A program made the translations under genes and the position numbers. The notes below the pieces were generated by a model. That model was not told where the DNA came from and searched no databases. It saw only the letters and a program-made list of their open reading frames with translations. A stretch of 64,000 nucleotides of DNA, taken from positions 54,351,087-54,415,086 of the forward strand of contig OZ022508.1 of the NCBI GenBank assembly GCA_963989385.1, in the 5' to 3' direction. Position 1 is the first letter of the stretch, and each line of letters begins with the position of its first letter. This document shows, one piece after another, positions 1 to 11,683 of the stretch. The stretch is from Ctena decussata (lineage: Eukaryota; Mollusca; Bivalvia; Lucinida; Lucinidae).

Positions 1-724
1 GGTGGTCACTCAGCTATAACTGCAACTAAAAATACGAGTAACATCAATTTTTACTCATTTTATATTTTGAATTACAAAAAAAAACAGAAAGCAACGGGAC
101 AGATCTACAGGGGACCATATTGCCAGAAGACCACAGACGAGTGGGCATAAGAGCACGTAACATTATGGACCACAACAGACGTGCCGCCTTGGAATGGCTA
201 GTAATACATTACTGGTAGCGGAGGCGAGTGGTGCGGGAAGCTTAAAGTATTCAGCTATATTTAATTTCACACGATTGGCAACACCGGAAATCCTAAGTAA
301 TGTAGTAAAATTTTCTGATTTAATTTACGCTTATATGGTTTATATCTTTCTTGAAACAGAAAAAAGAAATAACGATCGACAAAATAGAAGCAATGATGCA
401 TAATATTTGGTATATGACCTTTTGTAGTTTGTTTTAATCTAATGTCTTAAGCTTCAGTCAGCGATGTTATATCCCTTAAGCACCGAAAAGAAGCCCACAA
501 AATTTACCTCCACAAACTTTCGATTTTTAATTTTTTTACATTTTTTCAAGCTATTTCATATTGAGATTTAAAGACTACAGAGCAAACGGTGTTGATCAAG
601 GTCAAGTACAGTTGTAGCTTAATTGGATTTCCGATGCTTGCAAATTCAAATATTTCCATTTCTTTCTTATTCTTCCCCTTTGAATTAAAATACTGTGGGC
701 ACTTCGTTTTCCTTTGCTGTACAG
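1..724. other. Intron or upstream DNA of the sulfotransferase gene
   Basis: No recognised gene. It ends at a good acceptor (TTTGCTGTACAG) directly before the sulfotransferase exon at 725. One unassigned stretch at 88-214 has an AG on its left, an open frame of about 42 codons and a GT just before its stop codon, so it could be an exon of something, but its translation matches no family I know. Earlier sulfotransferase exons (5'-PSB motif, catalytic His) must lie to the left of this window. Confidence 0.5.
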
Positions 725-938
725 GATCCAGTGACCGCTGTTCGAACTATTGCCGATTTCCTCGGGAAAACATTATCACCAGAGGTCGTGCAGGAAATAG
801 CTGATAAATGTTCTTTTAAGAACATGAAGATAGCTGAACATACAGTTAAAGAATACCCGGAAGAGATGCTTGATTCTATGGGCGAGAAAGCAACAGAGAA
901 AATTGCTGAACTGGGGTTATTTACGTTTATACGAAAAG
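725..938 (+). CDS. Sulfotransferase, penultimate exon (partial gene)
   Basis: This exon encodes the C-terminal third of a cytosolic sulfotransferase, an enzyme that moves a sulfonate from PAPS to a hydroxyl or amine of a small molecule. It opens right after TTTGCTGTACAG with DPVTAVRTIADFLGK, the family pattern in which a YEDLxxDP segment is followed by a helix ending in FLGK. KCSFKNMK follows near the middle, a family-typical helix before the PAPS-contacting loop. It ends with FTFIRKG split by a phase-1 intron (donor GTATCT). The next exon at 2419 completes the RKGxxGDW motif. Substrate cannot be told, because the substrate-binding part is upstream of the window. A minus-strand open frame over the same bases is a shadow. 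Confidence 0.9.
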
Positions 939-987
939 GTATCTGATTCTGAGAAACAAAAATATTATTATCATCCATAAGATAATA

Positions 988-1196
988 TGAGCTCCACACG
1001 AGAAAACCAACAAGGTGGTTTGTGCCCAGCGCAGACTCAGATCAGCCGGTGAAACCGCATGAAGGTAACTTCGACCCTTAGCTAGCCTTAAAGCACACGA
1101 CGTAGATTCAGATCAAACTAGACAGATGCCCAGGATGTTCTTAGTCTTTGCTGGTCGCACATGCCACTTTGATCGACTTTTGTCGTATCGCGGCTG
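988..1196. repeat. Nested-palindrome MITE, family A, copy 1 (degenerate)
   Basis: It begins TGAGCTCCACACGAGAAAACCAA and ends with the inverse TCGTATCGCGGCTGA. The middle is worn. It sits in the sulfotransferase intron. Family A is described at 13773-14009. Confidence 0.8.
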
Positions 1197-1202
1197 ATTT
1201 CT

Positions 1203-1421
1203 TAACAAAGTGGTATGTGCGTCCAACGAAGCCTGAGGTCAGCCTCGGCTGTCACCCAGTGTGATCAAAGTCGTTGCTATCGGCAAGAAAGTATCTTAAA
1301 CCCTTAGCTATCTTCTAAGCGCATAGCAAAAACTATTATCAGACCGGGCAGATGCCTACGCTGATCTGGGTATTCGTTGGGCGCACATGCCACTTTGTTG
1401 GTTTTATCATATTGAGGCTCA
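1203..1421. repeat. Nested-palindrome MITE, family A, copy 2 (left end lost)
   Basis: It starts in the AACAAAGTGG segment a few bases after copy 1 ends and closes with CACTTTGTTGGTTTTATCATATTGAGGCTCA. It looks like a tandem or nested insertion next to copy 1. The remaining intron, 1422-1913, shows no gene or clear repeat. Confidence 0.7.
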
Positions 1422-1913
1422 GCTTATTCTTGTCATTTGCTTACAGATTGAAATAATGCCTCCTCGGGCACACCGTTATGAGAAATGTACTAAAACATTA
1501 TTTTGCCACCAGATCGTTAACACCTCAGTTCAACCGACCAGATTATTAACTGCTTATTCCCGATGTCGTTACCGTTTTCCCTGGAAGCGGATAACGTTAC
1601 ATTTCGTGGCATAATGTCTTAAGAGATACAGCTTTTTTTAAAGCATTTTCGGGTATTCTCCCTTGACAATTCACAAAAGCGACTAAAATCTAAATAAGGC
1701 GAGCAAACATGGTTTATCTGAAGCAGTATTTCTGCTGACCACTTAGTGAAATATTGAAACCTTAACTTTACAGGTTCTTGTTTTCGGCACCTCCCTCGTT
1801 GCTAAGTAGATGTTATAGCAGATAAAAACTGTTCGGTCCGTACATCAGTACATCCTCAGAACTCGAGATAAGACGAAATTCTGGTGATAATTCGGGGAAA
1901 CTTTTCCTATTCG

Positions 1914-2000
1914 ACCTAGCGGGCATATAACATCGAAAAGATGTCGTAGTGACTTAATTACGTTGCGTCGACGTCAGTACGACGTTGTGCCTGTTGGGTA
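1914..2000. repeat. Short hairpin element with ACCCAGC-like ends
   Basis: Ends ACCTAGCGGGCATATAAC and GTTGTGCCTGTTGGGTA are inverted, and the interior is rich in CGACGT and ACGTCG. A better copy is at 22096-22208. Repeats with ACCCAGCGGGCACA ends are widespread in animal genomes. Confidence 0.6.
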
Positions 2001-2418
2001 AGCTTTGACCCATCATTAGATCTCGGCATGACAAAACAATTCTTGTGAAGTGTCAAAATTTATGATGTGATGGATAAGTAACAAAACTTGACCAATAATA
2101 TGCCGCTAGTTAACGCCTCACCATGATGAATTCACGACCATGGTCAGTAAGCGGAAACTAACTTAAAGGTTGTTTGGCCATACCTTTAGGTCTTCTGGTT
2201 TAGCAAAGAGAGTTCCTACAGGGCATAGAGAAAAGAAACAGAAGTAGACAGAACGGAAGACAATATCATAAAGAGTAGACAGGGATGGATTTTGCCAGCA
2301 GAATCAGGTGAAAAGGGACTGTCTGGAGGTCATCTGTGGTGCCTCAACGACCTTGCACATTTGTGGGATAGAGAATCCCTTGTCTTTCGCTCTGACTCTA
2401 TTTTTTCTCCTTTTTCAG

Positions 2419-2528
2419 GTGAAGTTGGTGACTGGAGAAATCATTTCACAAAGGAAGAGAGTATAGCCTTTGATAAACTGCTGAAGGAACAATTGAAGAA
2501 CAATGCATATCACAATTATTATTCTTAA
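2419..2528 (+). CDS. Sulfotransferase, last exon with stop codon
   Basis: After CCTTTTTCAG the exon completes the split glycine and reads GEVGDWRNHFTKEE, so the joined protein has RKGEVGDWRNHFT. This is the 3'-phosphate-binding signature of cytosolic sulfotransferases (RKGxxGDWKNxFT), with Arg where Lys is usual. It ends 36 residues later, KNNAYHNYYS then TAA, a normal distance for the family. The intron between the two exons is 1,480 bases and holds two MITEs. No AATAAA is evident before the foldback that starts about 20 bases downstream, so the mRNA may run into that repeat. Confidence 0.9.
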
Positions 2529-2546
2529 GTCGAACGGATATATATC

Positions 2547-2801
2547 AGGGGCCGTATTCATAAAACGACTTAAGTGGTTGCTATGCTGTTGCTAGGGCTA
2601 TAACTGTATGAAGGAGATTCCCTACAACTATGAAATTTGCTCTGGAGGAACAGTCTTAAAAGACTGTTCCTCCAGAACAAATTTTATAGTAGACTGTTCC
2701 TCCAGAGCAAATTTCATAGTTGTAAGGAATCTCCTTCAAAGAATTTTAGCCTTAGCAACAGCATAGCAACGACTTAAGTGGCTTTATGAATACGGCCCCA
2801 G
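2547..2801. repeat. Foldback element, family C, copy 1 (GGGGCCGTATTCATAAA ends)
   Basis: Ends GGGGCCGTATTCATAAA and TTTATGAATACGGCCCC are inverted, and the arms pair almost throughout: GACTTAAGTGGTTGCTATGC, AAGGAGATTCCCTACAAC and AAATTTGCTCTGGAGGAACA all recur inverted. The middle holds three GACTGTTCCTCCAGA modules, so the right arm has an extra partial copy. It has no coding capacity. A second copy is at 3388-3610. Confidence 0.85.
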
Positions 2802-2886
2802 GGGAAGCAGCTCTGCCATTTTGATTTTGTCTGTCCTCAGTTGGGGTCAACTTTTAAAGGAAACAGTTTGTTCGCCAAATACCATT

Positions 2887-3107
2887 TGAGCCACGACACC
2901 AGAAAACCAACAATGTGGTCGTGCGCCCAGCGCAGACTCAGACCAGGCTGCTCAGACTCTTTGCTAAGCGCTTAAAGGGTAGCCAAGGGACTAAGCTACC
3001 TTCATGCGGACAGCGAAGACTCTGATGAGACTGGGCGGATGCCCAGGCTGATCTGAGTCTGCGCTGGACGCTCGACCACATTGTTTGTTTTCTCGTGTCG
3101 CTGCTCA
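2887..3107. repeat. Nested-palindrome MITE, family A, copy 3
   Basis: TGAGCCACGACACCAGAAAACC at the left, TTTTCTCGTGTCGCTGCTCA at the right, with the GACTGGGCGGATGCCCAGGCTGATCTGAGTCT core. Confidence 0.85.
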
Positions 3108-3329
3108 GTTTTCCTTTAGAAGTAAATCCCCTTTTTGTACTGAGGCAAATGATACATGTAACCCCGAGATTTGTGTTCGTTTGAAATAATGGCGAAAAAA
3201 AATAGAGCTATATCCATTCACTCAAAGATGCAGCCAAACGCTTTCAAGGAATATTAAAATGATCTGGATGAATACAGATGTTTTCTCGGCTAGTAACAAT
3301 TAACCTTTAAAGCATTCAAAACGATTTTT

Positions 3330-3610
3330 GTTGAATTTGCAAATAACGTAGATCCAGATGTGACAGCTTATTATGAGCCGCCTCATCAGGGGTCGTATAC
3401 ATAAAACTACTAAAGTCGTTGCTATGCTGTTGCTAAGGCTATATTTCTATAAAGGAGATTACCTACAACAATGAAATTTGCTCTGGAGGAACAGTCTTTT
3501 CAGACTGTTCCTCCATAGCAAATTTCATAGTTGTAGGGAATCTCCTTCAAAGAAATTTAGCCTTACCAACATCATAGCAACCACATAAGCCGTTTTATGA
3601 ATACGGTCAC
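3330..3610. repeat. Foldback family C copy 2, next to half of a GCAAA-hairpin
   Basis: 3388-3610 repeats family C (GGGTCGTATACATAAA to TTTATGAATACGGTCAC) with a perfect GAACAGTCTTTTCAGACTGTTC centre. The bases before it (GCAAATAACGTAGATCCAGATG, then GAGCCGCCTCATC) are half of the GTAGATCCAGA hairpin seen complete at 38868-38950, so family C seems to have landed in or beside it. From 3611 to 4319 there is only AT-rich DNA with a TTTG-rich tract near 4021-4068. Confidence 0.75.
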
Positions 3611-4319
3611 AGTATCCATACTGTTTGCCCTCAGTCTTTGAATTCTCACAATGATATAGCTTTGACATACCATTTTTTTTAATTTTGCACACGAAAGTTT
3701 TGTCGTCTGCTTCTATGGCGATTGGAGGGCTAACCCAAAAAACATACATTAGTTATAGTCGAAATGTGCATCAGCACCATACTGACTTTATATGGCATAT
3801 GTCAAAATATTATTTTGATTAAAAAAATCAAAAGGTTCAGCCTGTTGTGCTTCCTAAATGACTTTCGTCGAAGTGCAAAACAGTTGCAGTTTCTTTTCTG
3901 AAACATCAGGAAAAAGTAAATATTCGAAGATACATGTTAATCTATTCTGTTCTTTTCAATCAACTTTATTTCCTCCCAATTCCCTTTTGACAAAAAGATG
4001 ACCTTTAATTTATTTAATTTTTTGTTTGTTTTTTTTTTTTGTTTGTTTTTTGTTTGTTTGTTTGTTTTCTCTTCACATGCAAACATGTGACAGTTAATAC
4101 CGAAACAAAACCGAAAAGATATTTAGTTTGAAAATAGTATATTATTTCCACGATATAAGCAAAAGGGTGAGACCACAAGTTCTATTAACATCATATAGTT
4201 ATGTTGCTTTGCGTACAGTGATATACAATTTGAACATATAGATGTTACAGCGATAAAGAAAGAATAAACTAATAAAAATCCTTAAGAATTCCTTCAAGCC
4301 TCAAAGTACCTTGTATCGG

Positions 4320-4549
4320 ATCCGACAAAACCAACAAAATGGCATGTGCGTCCAGTGAAGACTCAGATCAGTCTGGGCGTCTACCCAGTCTGGTCAGAGT
4401 CTTTGCTATGTGCTTAGATGGTTGCTAAGGGTCTAAGATACCTCTATGCCGACAGCAAAGACTTTGATCAGAATGGGCGGATGCCTAGGCTGATCTGAGT
4501 CTTCGTGTGGCTCAAATGCCTCTTTTTGGTTTTATCGTGTCGTAGCTCA
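4320..4549. repeat. Nested-palindrome MITE, family A, copy 4
   Basis: Left end worn (GATCCGACAAAACCAACAAA), right end TTTTATCGTGTCGTAGCTCA. The inner modules are complete. Confidence 0.8.
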
Positions 4550-4669
4550 TATTAATGGAAGAGAATAGGTATAACGAAATACCAGTGCTATTATATGAAT
4601 AAGTGACAAAATAAAGCGACAACAGTGTCGTCAAAATAAGGTGAGTGGGTATCCATTCAGAGGAATCAG

Positions 4670-4900
4670 CTCTACCTATTTTTTTTTGGCCACCCTTCTC
4701 AATGAGGGTAAATTCTTAGTGAAGAATTTTCTCCGCGAAGAGCAAATTCTTTCCTTTAAAGGCCCCATTGCTCTATCAGCGTGAAAAATTTTATCATGAG
4801 GTATCGCTGCAAGCTTCTGAGTATAGTTTCGTCAGTGTAAATGACCGTGATTAGCCAGCTTTAAACAAATAAAACATCCTTGAATTTCACATAAAAAGGG
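4670..4900. repeat. Dispersed repeat D (GGCCCCATTGCTCTATCAGC)
   Basis: AAAGGCCCCATTGCTCTATCAGC is followed by matching blocks (TTATCATGA, CAAGCTTCT, ATAGTTT, GACCGTGATTAGCCAGCTTTAAA). The same series is at 13403-13560 and, inverted, at about 49030-49190. Non-coding. The mariner-type element at 4984 probably inserted into this repeat, because text like that of 13735-13760 resumes near 6480. Confidence 0.65.
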
Positions 4901-4983
4901 TTTGAAAACTTATTTGAGTCATGTTAGTTGGCAACTAAAATGACCTACTTTCGATTTCATTAAGTTGAATAAAATGGTAAAAA

Positions 4984-6346
4984 TACGAGGGATAATAAAA
5001 AAGTTCCCGGAAAAGTGCTGTATTCTCTTTACTATTTTACTTTCTTCAATGAAATTCCATCCTAGGAAACCTTAATGTAATTGTGATTCATATCAAACAG
5101 AAATATTAACTTATGTCTATCCTTTTTCTTGCACGCGCTACCAACGTAACGACCGGTAACGTGACACGGCCCAGCTAACGTTACGTTGCATTTTTACCGT
5201 TTCTAATAGCAAAATTTGGGCGTTGCCTAGTCACAAATTATTTGCATAAAGATGAATTACTTTATATAAACTTAAATATATGTATTTTATCGTGATGTTC
5301 ATTACAAAATTTGTCAGATGTTTTTATTCTTGCCTACAAAATGATGGCTAAGTCTAACGTGGCCTTCATTCAGTAAATATGTGGGGTGGGATAATTCGAG
5401 GACAGATAACTTACTTTACCTTATCAAATGGGAGTGTCCTGGTAAGGTTTCATAAACTAGAGATAATGGCGATTCGTTAGATATATGATTTATGCATTTC
5501 AGTCCAACCATTTCAGCAAAAAGACAACACAACCTGAAATCGGCAGCATGATAAGCTTCCAGCAAATGTCCAACTCACCCATCAGCAATGATGTATCGGC
5601 CATCTTTGTCATAATTAAGATCATACTAATTTATTACTATGTGTAGCCGCATTTAGAAGAGAGTGGTACATGAAGCTACTTATACAAAAGGACTTCTCAA
5701 AACACTATGGCTGAATTTTGACAAAGCTTGCCGATGTGGCCTTGCTGCTTGTTGATTTAAGACTTTTGATAGACAGCTAATGCTGCTGCAGGTATCAGGA
5801 TGTATTGTCGTATTACTGGAATAATTCTATTGAAAGCGTACATTACATATCTAACGAATCGCCATTATCTAAAGTTTATGAAACTTGATCACAACATTTC
5901 CATTTTATAACAAAAAGCAAATTATCTGCCCTTGAATTACCCAACCCCCACACATATAACTATTAACAGGCACGTTGGACTTAAACATCATTTCGTAGAA
6001 AAGGTCAAAACAGCTTACAAAATTTGTAATGAGAATCAAGGTAAGATATATATTTTTAAGTTCAGTAAATTAATTAGCGTTTCTATACAGTATTCATAGC
6101 TAAACAACGTTCAGAAATTACTATTAGAAACGATAAAAATGCGACGTGACGTTAACTGGGCCGGTTCACGTTACCGGTCGTTACGTTGGTGGCGCGTGCA
6201 TGAAACTTGTCAGACATAGGTCAGTTGTTTTGCGTGATATGAATCACAAATACATTAAAGTCGAATAGTGTGAAATTTCGTTGAAGAAAGAAAAATAGTA
6301 AAGAAACAACAGCACTTTTCCGGGAACTTTTTGATCATCCCTCGTA
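4984..6346. mobile_element. 1.36 kb foldback with mariner-type ends
   Basis: Left end TACGAGGGAT, right end ATCCCTCGTA, with TA at both edges as in Tc1/mariner insertions. The arms are about 500 bases: AAAGTTCCCGGAAAAGTGCTG, CGTAACGACCGGTAACGTG and AATGGCGATTCGTTAGATAT each recur inverted near the right end (6300-6330, 6170-6185, 5850-5875). Only about 350 central bases are unpaired. No transposase frame remains, so it would need an enzyme from elsewhere. The arms differ by many substitutions and small indels, so it is old. Confidence 0.85.
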
Positions 6347-7714
6347 CAATGTACAGCCGTGGAGTCCTAATCACTATCCAGCCTATGTTTATATAGCATT
6401 GCTAGACCGGAAACCAGAACAGGAATTTTTATTTGAGAAGCAATTTGTAATTTTTCAAAAACTTGTTTTCTCTACTTTTTGCCAGTTATATGACCCAATA
6501 TATGCACATCAACCCTCTTTTTATTAACAAACGAGAAGGTTGAACCGCATCTTATAATGATTTGAGTATAGACGTTTTTACCACGGATAGGACTGTGGAG
6601 ACTTTAAGTGGTTACCTTCGTTTTAAAAGTGTTTCATCGTCCAAATGAAGAAAACAGGAAGTCACGAAAGTTGTATCCCTTAGCAAAAATGGTGCAAAAC
6701 ATCATGGAGGTTTACACACATACCTAAACATAGACTGGCTTCAGTCTAATAAATTATATTATCATAAAATAATGCAAAATATATAAAACTACAGGAATGG
6801 ATTTTCTGATAGCTGAATCCAGTGATGCCTGAAGATTTTTCAGTTTTACTGACTGGAGTCTGGAGCCAGTCTAAGGTAACCTCAAGTGACACTTCTAGCG
6901 GGCAATGCAAACCTCTACCGCAAGCGGTGAACAGTGTTTTCTATCATACACCTATTTTATGCCTATCTAGATGATAGTCAAATATATCGCCCCAAGGTGC
7001 GATGGAAAACCCAATGCACTATCGCAGGGGGCTGCCAGGCTGACGGCGATAGGATGACCAAGGGTGACAAATTTGACTGTTTGCCGAAGAAGGCATGAAA
7101 TAATTATTCTTTTATTACCCAACCAGTGCAAAACCATGCATCCATGTGCCAGACAGCTTCGGCTATGTCTCAACTGACCGGACGATAGTGAAAATATCTA
7201 CAGCTGCTTTTGCAGTACGTCTTCGCGTAATGTTGCTTAATCGGGCGATAGTCAAACACATTGACCGGTCACGTGCGACGAACGCAAACACCGTGGTTGA
7301 CATTCAAACCTTGCAATGACTTTACATATAGTAGGTCGGGTAATATGAACATGTATATGTCTTTATCATAATTGTGACAGTTTCTGACATTTTGAGCCTT
7401 ATGGAGCGAAAATCGGAAAAAATTTTAACATTGTCGTATTTATTAGTGCTTCCAAAATAGATTTCGATAAGCACAAAGCAATAGCGCTAAGGAAAAGCGA
7501 ACGAAATTCACACCAACCCGATTTTTTGTTTTCGTTTCAATGATTGGATACAATATACATACTAGCTGGATAAACGTTTATAACTCTGGTTCGTGACATC
7601 GCTTTTGAACGATCTACATGTATAATGCGAACATTCTAAAAGTGTGTCGATAAAGAAAATAAAAGACGCCGATAGAAATGTTGAATCACTCTTTTCAGGC
7701 GACGCTTTGAAATT
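6347..7714. other. Intergenic stretch, no gene seen
   Basis: AT-rich DNA without a recognisable gene. The segment near 6480-6550 resembles that near 13735-13770, so it is probably old repeat DNA. TTTTGAGCCTTATGGAG near 7393 also occurs at 57832, which ties it to the repeats at 57-58 kb. Confidence 0.4.
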
Positions 7715-8135
7715 TATCAGTCAGTGCGCAAAATCCAATTAACTTTACGTGCAAATATGACGTCACTTTCATTTCACGTTTCGTGACGTTAACGTCGCAT
7801 CTCCACATGGCTCAAAATGCCAGGCACTGTCACATATGACGTCGCTTCTGAGAGTATAATAAAGCCATGCATTAAAATCGATAATCAACTAGTTGATTAA
7901 TAATGAAATGCATTGACGTCCATAAAATACGTCAAGTTTTCTATAGGCAAAATCATGGCTTTTAGTGCAAAATTTCCTAATAAATTGCGATTTTAGTGAC
8001 ATATGATAAACAGAATCTTGCATTCGTGCTCCTGTATTATTAAATTTATTTAACCAATAAGATGCTTGGCATAGCCTCGCACCTCATCTTTCCCCCCCGT
8101 TTAATAAATGCAGTCATATATGAGCACTCGGGTAG
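7715..8135. repeat. Repeat E (ATGACGTCGC family), copy 1
   Basis: From CATATGACGTCGCTTCTGAGAG through AATAAAGCCATGCATTAAAA and TTTTAGTGCAAAATT to TTGCATTCGTGCTCCTGTATTA, this parallels 59338-59670 and, inverted, 21124-21390. Near its right end is a decayed hairpin, AAGATGC-TTGGCATAGCCTC-GCACCTCATCTT, matching the intact hairpin of the 59.6 kb copy. The left 120 bases also match 57855-57920 inverted. Confidence 0.75.
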
Positions 8136-9687
8136 GATCCCCTTTTTATAGACTCGACCATGCTAGCTTAACAATGCTATGTCTATACTTAGTTTCAAAG
8201 AAAGTGTTTAGGCGTTCATACGGCATATAAACACTACTGGGCGGAGCCATTTATGATAATGAGATGATGCGAATTGATTTGATTATAGGCATTTATTATG
8301 CTTGGAGCATGTCATAGATTATATCGGCTACTCTAATAAAGCCTGTGTTACTCTTTTCAATTTGATCAAATACGTGTTGATTTATGTTCATTCAAATTAT
8401 TTGACAGTGTAACACCCAAACCAAATAATCTTAATTGCATTTCAAATAAGATAAAAAAAAACAACATTGGATGGCGATAGGATCGGTCCAATCAAATAAT
8501 TTTTGACAAGCGGCTGATAAGAATTTAGTTTACGACCTGCAACACTTCCGGTAAACGGTGAATTTCTCTCAATGAGGGCAGGGCTACTTTTTATAGTAAA
8601 AACATCTTTTTCTGACATTCACATAAACGCAGCCATAATTATAATATTTTTAACATTCCAGCCTTTTAGTGAAGAATGATGCACCCACCAAGCTTGATGC
8701 TAAACATTTGACAGTGCGTCATAAATATCGGACTCAACAGTTCATTTGAACAACAAAAAACAAAGAAAATTTGGCCAAACAAGCAACACGTGTATCATGA
8801 ATATTTTAGCAAATATTTTCTTGACAAGCACCATAAATTAAGAACATTTTATCAAAGAAGTTTGATGGTGAAACATGGTCCTTGTATCGTTTAAAAAACG
8901 AAAAACTTTACATTTATGTTCAGATACGTTTCGTTTTTGCCAATTTTGGTCTTAATGCACACCACACTTTTGACCAAACTTAGTCTGAAGGAACCAGCCG
9001 TAAAATTTCAACGGATCTACCTTTTTGGGATGTGTTTATTCAAATGATGCAACTGGTTTGGGTAAAAAAGAAAAGCAGATCTAATCATATCTACAACGCT
9101 AAGACTCATGAATGCAATTATGGAGACGCAGACTTTTACCTGAAATTCATATGAATGTCCCTTGCGACCTGTGATTAATTAGAACCATCCTTAGCATGGT
9201 GGACTATTTTTCTATCTAAAGAGCAAAAAATGTATTTGAAAGAGGGAGAGAAAGCTAGTTATGCGAGAAGTGTTTTTTTTTTGTGTGCTCCCAGGTTACC
9301 AATACTACACCAGAACATGGAAGTGTAAGACACTTCCCTGACAAGAATAACTTTCATCTTCAATGCTATTCAAGTAAGTCGAGTCTATTGATATGACACA
9401 TTGTGCCATATCTTTCTTGTCATATCATTCATCGCATTACCATTGATATCACTCACTGGTAATCGCAAGGAAAGACCTTAAAATACAGAAATGCGCATCT
9501 GTCGCACTTAATTTGGTAAATAGAGGATCTTACATGAGTGCTCTAAAGTTGCAGCCTCCACTATATTAACAGGATGAAACACAACGAGCCAATCTGACTA
9601 TGTAAGGTGAAATAACTCCGGTGTCAATGGTCCAATTTGGAAAACTATTGAACTTGATTTGGGATTTGATAACTATGTTTATACATA
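8136..9687. other. Intergenic stretch, no gene seen
   Basis: AT-rich with no long open frame that looks coding. AAATACAGAAATGCGCATCTGTCGCAC at 9480-9510 is a shorter relative of the direct repeat at 41283 and 42705. Confidence 0.4.
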
Positions 9688-9931
9688 TGAGCCACATATG
9701 TGATTTCCAACTACCGGTATGTGGCAATTTTGTAATGTGATATTCAGATCATCCCTCTCATTACACAAGGTAATCAGAAACCTCACCACTGCCTCTAGGG
9801 CTGTGCCACTTCCAAAGAAGGCTACGGGGACAAGCAAAGGCTCTGATCAGACTGCACTCAAGTGCAGTCTGATCAGAGCCTTTGCTTGTCACCAATGCCA
9901 CATTGTTGGAAATCACATGATGTGGCTCATA
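9688..9931. repeat. Foldback family B, copy 1
   Basis: Left TGAGCCACATATGTGATTTCCAA, right AAATCACATGATGTGGCTCA. Inside is a near-perfect 29-base inverted pair at 9830-9889 (ACAAGCAAAGGCTCTGATCA and its complement) with almost no loop. A second copy is at 49416-49656. The GAGCC ends and CTGATCAGA core suggest a distant relation to family A. Confidence 0.85.
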
Positions 9932-10504
9932 TTCTGTAAGCTTGGATGTAATTCATCATGAAATGTGGCCTCTAATGTGTTCACACGACCATAAACAATA
10001 TTTGACTATGTAAGGGGCAATTACTCTGGTAATCATGGTACGAGTGTGCCCATCAACAAACATGATTGAGATATTTTCTTGAAAAATAAATATTCTAGGC
10101 AAGCTTCGTCATGAATGCTCAAAAAATACAAGTTTGGTCATGATTGCTCGAGAAATGTAGCCTCCGTGAGGATCAGAAGACGATACATCATTTCTAACTT
10201 TTTAATATAAGGGGAAATAATTCTGATATATATGATTCTCATGTCTTGAGTGGTGGTTAATACACACCACAGTTGACAGCTTTGCTTCCGTCAACTGCAT
10301 GACGATGAGTAGTAGATCTACCTCAGACTTAATGATGGCACCCTTCCTAAAGGTGGTCTAGCTTGAAGGAAAAGTCAATCTTTTCTTGAACTGACCCTCA
10401 ATGAGAAGGATGGCAAGAATTGAAATGACAAAGTTGCTTCCCTTTAAAGTGTACGCATTGGCCTTAAATTATGTTTTGTGTATTTTTTATGCAAACAGAG
10501 TAAG

Positions 10505-11395
10505 CTCTGATCGGACGCCGTGTTCTGTGAGTCTACACTTTTTGTAAAGACCCCGCGTCCATGGCTGTACATTGTCAAAACACCATATCAGTGGATCTGC
10601 ACTGTTTGCCAAACACAATGTTCATGGATCTGCGTTCTTTGTCAGCAGCCCGCGTCCGCGAGTCTATTACTCTGTAAGGACCCCCTGGAAATGACTTCCT
10701 TGCACCCCAGATAAGGATATCCGTGCTTTTTGCTAGGGATACAAATTCTTATCTTGCCCTGGTTATCTGACCCTTGGGTAGGATAAAAAAGTTTTCGCGT
10801 GACTTCAGTTTACATTGGTTGTATCGGACGTCGCGCAACTTCTTACGCTACCTGACGCCATAACAACGTCAGAAATCACAACAGTTGTCAAAATGTTGGA
10901 TGTTGTAGTGTCTAGAGGGATCTGTGGTGTGATTAAAGCTTCAGCACAAAGATTTGCAAGAAAAAGAATCTACCACGAGTGTGAGGTACGGATAGACAAA
11001 TCTGTCCCTCGGGTCACTGTTTGGCATCACTCGGCAAGCCTCGTGATGCTAAACAGTGACCCTTGGGACAGATGTGTCTATCCGTATCTCACACTTATAG
11101 TAGATTCTTATACAACCATTTTGCTAATCCTGATACTTATGAAATTGTATTGTAGTGTATGATGTCATTTATAATTCATAAGATGTCGTTTAAACCAGGA
11201 CCCCGCGTCCGTTGGTTTACACAATTTGTAAAATCCCGCATTTTGTGAGTCTTCATTGTTTTCAAGATTCCGCGTCCGTGGGACTGCTCTGTTTGAAACG
11301 ACGCTTCGTCGGTAGCTCTTCATTGCTTGTTGCGACCCCGTGTCCGTTGGTCTTCACAATTTGACAAGATCCCACGTCTTATGCATAATGACAAA
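10505..11395. repeat. GC-rich minisatellite split by a hairpin element
   Basis: Degenerate units of about 40 bases built on GACCCCGCGTCCGTGG followed by TCTACACTGTTTGT occur at 10505-10700 and again at 11196-11395. Between them, 10720-11190 contains the hairpin described separately, as if it had inserted in the array. The 115-codon open frame at 10815-11162 runs through both hairpin arms and is not considered a gene. Confidence 0.75.
10960..11115. repeat. Long hairpin with TCGGCAAGCCTC loop
   Basis: Arms of roughly 60 bases (AGTGTGAGGTACGGATAGAC, then CTGTCCCTCGGGTCACTGTT, then GGCATCAC) are repeated inverted after a 12-base loop, TCGGCAAGCCTC. Pairing is about 90 percent by eye. The same loop lies between quite different arms at 19654-19807 and 59596-59650. 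Confidence 0.8.
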
Positions 11396-11683
11396 ATATC
11401 TGCTACTTTCTAGCCGCATCTATTATCTCCAATCAGTATTAGAGTCAGACAGATTTCTGTCAGATATGTTATTTTAAACAAAACAACCAGCACAAAATCT
11501 GATTACTGGAGAGTGTAGACTATATCATATTATACCTACCACCTATATATTTCTAAAATTCCTGTTTTACTTATAACATTAAGTGTTGGAGTGGATTCTT
11601 CTACCTTGCTCTAAGGACAGTCCATTTCCAGTTGACGGGGTGTTAGGCTTATTACTTTTCTACTAATTTATCTTTAAATAAAA

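Noticed and set aside
88..214. Possible coding exon at the left edge
   Set aside because: It has AG, an open frame and GT, but no family match and no partner exon; kept only as a remark.
685..999. Minus-strand open frame of 104 codons
   Set aside because: Antisense to the sulfotransferase exon, which has acceptor, donor and family motifs on the plus strand.
10815..11162. 115-codon open frame as a gene
   Set aside because: It runs through both arms and loop of a hairpin, lacks recognisable domains, and is explained by the repeat.
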